Assembly: GCA_903825395.1 (NCBI GenBank)
Contig: CAIKAF010000023.1
Coordinates: 62,001 to 126,000 of the forward strand
DNA: 64,000 bases
Source of the DNA: an uncultured Flavobacteriales bacterium
Lineage (GTDB): Bacteria; Bacteroidota; Bacteroidia; CAIKAF01
Reading direction: 5' to 3'
Below the pieces are notes generated by a model, which was not told where the DNA came from, searched no databases, and saw only the letters and a list, made by a program, of their open reading frames with translations. This document shows positions 61,561-64,000 of the stretch, in pieces; the first letter of the stretch is position 1, and the number at the start of each line of letters is the position of its first letter. The position numbers and the translations under genes were made by a program.

Positions 61561-62334
61561 TTGAAGAACTATTTTGAACATATAAAAGAAAAAGGCCTTT
61601 ATTTTCCGTTGATTTTTAGTCTTTTTGGGGCTCATTTCTCTGCCTTTGCCCAGGTACCCCAAATGCAACGTGTATCGGTGAGCAGCATTGAGGTTTCCGG
61701 AGGATTTGGCCTGCCGATTGGCCCCTTTTCAGAACGGGTTTCGGTGGTATATCCTGTAGGTGGAGGTTTTTTTCGGCAAAGCGCGAAAGGTTGGCAGTGG
61801 GGAGCGTCCGCACATTTTGTTTTTGGAGAACAAATTAAAGAACCTGGATTTGCATCAAACCTTCTGCCCCTCATCGCCGGCGATGGCTCATTCCCCGGCA
61901 TTGCGGCCACATTTCAAGGCATTATGACCGGCGGCTGGTTGGGAAAAGTATTGCCCATCGGAAAACCCAACGGCAACTCTGGGTTTGCCCTACGTTTTGG
62001 CGCAGGATACCTCAGCACCTGGTACGACTTGCGCGCCTCAGGTGGCCTGATCCCTCAGCTTGCAGCCCCTTACGATAAAGGCTACGACCGACTCAGTACC
62101 GGTTTTTATCTGAGCCAATGGCTGGGCTACCAACTGATGTCCAACAACCAAAGCATCAATTTCTACTTCGGTCTCGAAGTCGTTCAAGGCTTTCAAGAAC
62201 ATCTACGGGTGTATCAATATGACATTGGAACGCTTCCCACCGGATTCCGAAGCGATGTTTGGATTGGCCTTAAAGCCGGCTGGTTTTTCCCGCTCTACCC
62301 CCGCTCGAAGCGAGAATACATCGATTTTAAATAA
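61561..62334 (+). CDS. Outer-membrane protein, beta-barrel-like, unknown function
   Basis: 257 residues read from a TTG at 61561. No ATG precedes residue 35, and the TTG gives a good signal peptide (LYFPLIFSLFGAHFSAFAQ), so I accept it. The mature part alternates hydrophobic and polar residues with many Gly and aromatic residues (VEVSGGFGLPIGPF-like, GFALRFGAGYLSTWYDL, WIGLKAGWFFPLY), suggesting an 8- to 12-strand barrel. No named family recognised. It starts 31 bases from the divergent sugar cluster, and waaA begins 6 bases after its stop. Confidence 0.7.
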   Translation: MKNYFEHIKEKGLYFPLIFSLFGAHFSAFAQVPQMQRVSVSSIEVSGGFGLPIGPFSERVSVVYPVGGGFFRQSAKGWQWGASAHFVFGEQIKEPGFASNLLPLIAGDGSFPGIAATFQGIMTGGWLGKVLPIGKPNGNSGFALRFGAGYLSTWYDLRASGGLIPQLAAPYDKGYDRLSTGFYLSQWLGYQLMSNNQSINFYFGLEVVQGFQEHLRVYQYDIGTLPTGFRSDVWIGLKAGWFFPLYPRSKREYIDFK

Positions 62335-62340
62335 CAGCAA

Positions 62341-63564
62341 ATGTGGGCATACCAGTGGGCCATAATTCTTTGGGAATACATCATCCGCCTGGCTGCGCTT
62401 TGGCATTCGGGTGCAAAAGGTCGCCGGCAAATGATCCAAGACCCTTGGCCTGCAGTTCCTTCCAACCAGACCTGTATTTGGTTCCATTGTGCCTCGCTTG
62501 GTGAGTATGAACAAATTCTTCCCTTAATTGAAATCTGGGAGCTCCGCCACCCCTCCCACCGCATTTTAATCAGTTTTTATTCCAATTCGGGCTATAAAAT
62601 GGTAAAACCAAACAGCGGAAACCGCTTCGTTGTTGGATTTCCCGGCGATATCCGAAAGCCCATTCTGCAATTCTTATCTCATTTCAACCCGGCAATGGCC
62701 ATTTTCACCAAAGCTGAAATTTGGCCGCTCTGCCTAGATGTGCTGAACGAAAAAGGCATTCCCTCAACACTGCTTGCGTTCCGCGCCGGGCGGTCAAAGC
62801 GCTTAAAACATTGGACAGCCCGATTTTTAATTCAACGCATGCAGCATTTGGCGCTCATCAGTTGCCAAGATCAAGCCTCCGCCGACTTCCTCAGGCAGCT
62901 GGGATTAACGAAGGTTAGTGTAGAAGGCGATCCGCGGGTGGCGCGCACGCTGGCCTTACAAAACCACCCATTAAACTGGCCTGAACACATTGCTTTGGAA
63001 TCGGGAAAACAGCTCATTGTTTTGGGTAGCATTTGGCCTGCCGATCTCCGAATTTGGTCAGAAATCATTCTGGAACGCAGCGATTTGCTATGGGCTATTG
63101 CTCCCCACCAAGTGCCATCCCAATTTATGGAATCGCTGCAAGGCCTTTTTCCACAGGCGCAACGCTGGACTCAGCCCGGCCCGCAGACAAAGTCAAACAT
63201 CATTCTCATCGATACCATTGGAGTGCTGAGTCGCTTGTATTCCAAAGCTCAAGCCGCCTATGTGGGCGGCGGATTCGGACGGGGCATCCACAGCAGTTTA
63301 GAGCCCGCAGCAGCTGGCATTCCGATTTCCTTTGGTCCCAATTGCACGCACAGCCGAGAGGCTCAGGCCTTTTTGCGCATGCAGGCCGGCAGCATCCTGA
63401 ATTCCAAGCAAGAGGCACAGCGCTGGCTTCAGCACGTTTTGCAGGCAGACGCACAGCAGCACATTAAACAACAGCTGTCAAGCTGGTTTCAGCAGGAAGC
63501 CGAAGCGCCCGAAAAATTGATGCAGCAGTTGGAATCCATTTTCCCTTCGCACACCGTATCTTGA
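62341..63564 (+). CDS. waaA: 3-deoxy-D-manno-octulosonic acid (Kdo) transferase
   Basis: 407 residues, glycosyltransferase family 30. The N-terminal segment IWFHCASLGEYEQILPLIE near 43-61 carries the catalytic-acid Glu of WaaA/KdtA. IFTKAEIWPLCLDVLNEKGI near 121-140 and the C-terminal GGGFGRGIHSSLEPAAAGI near 307-325 bind CMP-Kdo. It adds Kdo to lipid A at the inner membrane. An N-terminal membrane anchor is expected; residues 1-20 are only modestly hydrophobic. Six bases separate it from the upstream outer-membrane protein gene. Confidence 0.93.
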   Translation: MWAYQWAIILWEYIIRLAALWHSGAKGRRQMIQDPWPAVPSNQTCIWFHCASLGEYEQILPLIEIWELRHPSHRILISFYSNSGYKMVKPNSGNRFVVGFPGDIRKPILQFLSHFNPAMAIFTKAEIWPLCLDVLNEKGIPSTLLAFRAGRSKRLKHWTARFLIQRMQHLALISCQDQASADFLRQLGLTKVSVEGDPRVARTLALQNHPLNWPEHIALESGKQLIVLGSIWPADLRIWSEIILERSDLLWAIAPHQVPSQFMESLQGLFPQAQRWTQPGPQTKSNIILIDTIGVLSRLYSKAQAAYVGGGFGRGIHSSLEPAAAGIPISFGPNCTHSREAQAFLRMQAGSILNSKQEAQRWLQHVLQADAQQHIKQQLSSWFQQEAEAPEKLMQQLESIFPSHTVS

Positions 63565-63576
63565 GGTTTTTTTGGG

Positions 63577-63716
63577 GGCGGCAGCCGGGCTTTCACAGGT
63601 AGTCCGCCACGGGCAGCGGGGCAGCAGCGGGCTGTGGTGGCTCCTAAAGTCGCCTCCTCGCCGCGCGCCGCCAGCCGCTGCCCTGTGTACGGGCTACCTA
63701 GTTCAATCCCTGCCGC
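63577..63716 (-). repeat. Covarying structured repeat, copy E
   Basis: On the minus strand: GCGGCAGGGATTGAA, GGTAGCCCG pairing with CGGACTACC, and the arm CAGGGCAGCGGCTGGCGG partly pairing with the CGCTGCTGCCCCGCTGCCCG side. The central block is GAGGAGGCGACTTTAGGAGC, and the right end GTGAAAGCCCGGCTGCCGCC is identical to that of copy B. It begins 13 bases after the waaA stop. Confidence 0.88.
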
Positions 63717-63849
63717 AAGCGCCCTCAGTTAAAAAACCAATTCATAACTCAACCGCAGCCCCAAAAGCCTAAAACAAAGCAAAAGTTCTTAACTTGCGCT
63801 TAACAAACTGACCTGTGAACCCAAACTCATGCCACACATACGTTTAATA

Positions 63850-64000
63850 ATGAAGCAATTGCGGCGACAGGTACACCAAGGCTGCCATTGGATTTGCTTG
63901 TTTCTTGTTGGCGTCCTAGCCTTATCAAGTTGCTCAAACTCAGAAGGCTCAGGTGGCGATTTAACCCTGACAGGACAAGTCATTGCTCAAAAATACAACC
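63850..64000 (+). CDS. Lipoprotein, 5' end only
   Basis: Runs off the right edge; 50 residues visible from the ATG at 63850 (or 57 from the ATG at 63829). A basic, then hydrophobic segment ends in LALSSC, a good lipobox, so it is an exported lipoprotein. The visible mature part, SNSEGSGGDLTLTGQVIAQK, does not identify a family. Confidence 0.65.
   Translation, partial: MKQLRRQVHQGCHWICLFLVGVLALSSCSNSEGSGGDLTLTGQVIAQKYN

Overview
The window is chromosomal DNA of a member of the Bacteroidota. The evidence is the type IX secretion (T9SS) machinery and cargo (a PorP/SprF protein, an OmpA/PD40 protein, two proteins with type A C-terminal sorting domains and one with a type B gliding-motility C-terminal domain), SprF-, GH3- and porin O/P-type families typical of the phylum, lipoproteins and beta-barrel proteins, and many upstream boxes fitting the Bacteroidota -7 element TAnnTTTG instead of Shine-Dalgarno sites. 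I cannot place it below phylum with confidence. Apart from the last ORF, which runs off the right edge, the genes look complete. I saw no phage, insertion sequence transposase, integrase, toxin or CRISPR array.

Layout. 1-8.2 kb: lipocalin, hemW, a DsbD with an inserted calcium-binding region, a porin, a secreted haem/copper oxidase-like protein and hldD. 8.4-14.4 kb: a glycine-rich secreted protein, an EEP-family hydrolase, a membrane reductase, an SDR epimerase and an M23-LysM peptidase. 14.5-22.3 kb: housekeeping genes ilvE, an unknown-thioesterase-truA operon, ribBA, an ABC exporter and an Smr-domain protein. 22.5-29.3 kb: one 2,259-residue glycine-rich T9SS surface protein with a strong terminator. 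29.8-34.4 kb: a T9SS locus (type B cargo, SprF, OmpA/PD40 protein, small lipoprotein). 35.2-44.4 kb: GH3-family protein, secreted unknown, deoxynucleoside kinase, folE, three-subunit transhydrogenase pntB/pntA2/pntA1 and a translationally coupled membrane mini-operon TM2-DUF2752-DUF4870-M48. 44.7-53.9 kb: acyl-CoA synthetase, DUF2141, pepT, two RNA methyltransferases, clpX, clpP, trigger factor and tRNA-Leu. 54.6-64 kb: a lipoprotein, a six-gene nucleotide-sugar cluster for surface polysaccharide (rfbB, wbpO-like, wbpD-like, uxs, ugd, wbpE-like), an outer-membrane protein, waaA and the start of a lipoprotein.

The most unusual content is between the genes. Eight copies of a roughly 140-bp element (8.2, 10.2, 15.7, 17.5, 29.5, 34.5, 44.5 and 63.6 kb, both orientations) share fixed end blocks and a fixed central block, joined by stems whose sequence differs from copy to copy while base pairing is kept. 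That is visible covariation within one window. A second family consists of two copies of a roughly 450-bp non-coding sequence, inverted at 34.6-35.1 and 54.2-54.6 kb, each starting with a conserved Bacteroidota-like promoter. A third is a 130-bp element with perfect 14-bp terminal inverted repeats at 17.7 kb, with related debris at 4.0-4.2 kb. These three families fill most of the long intergenic gaps.
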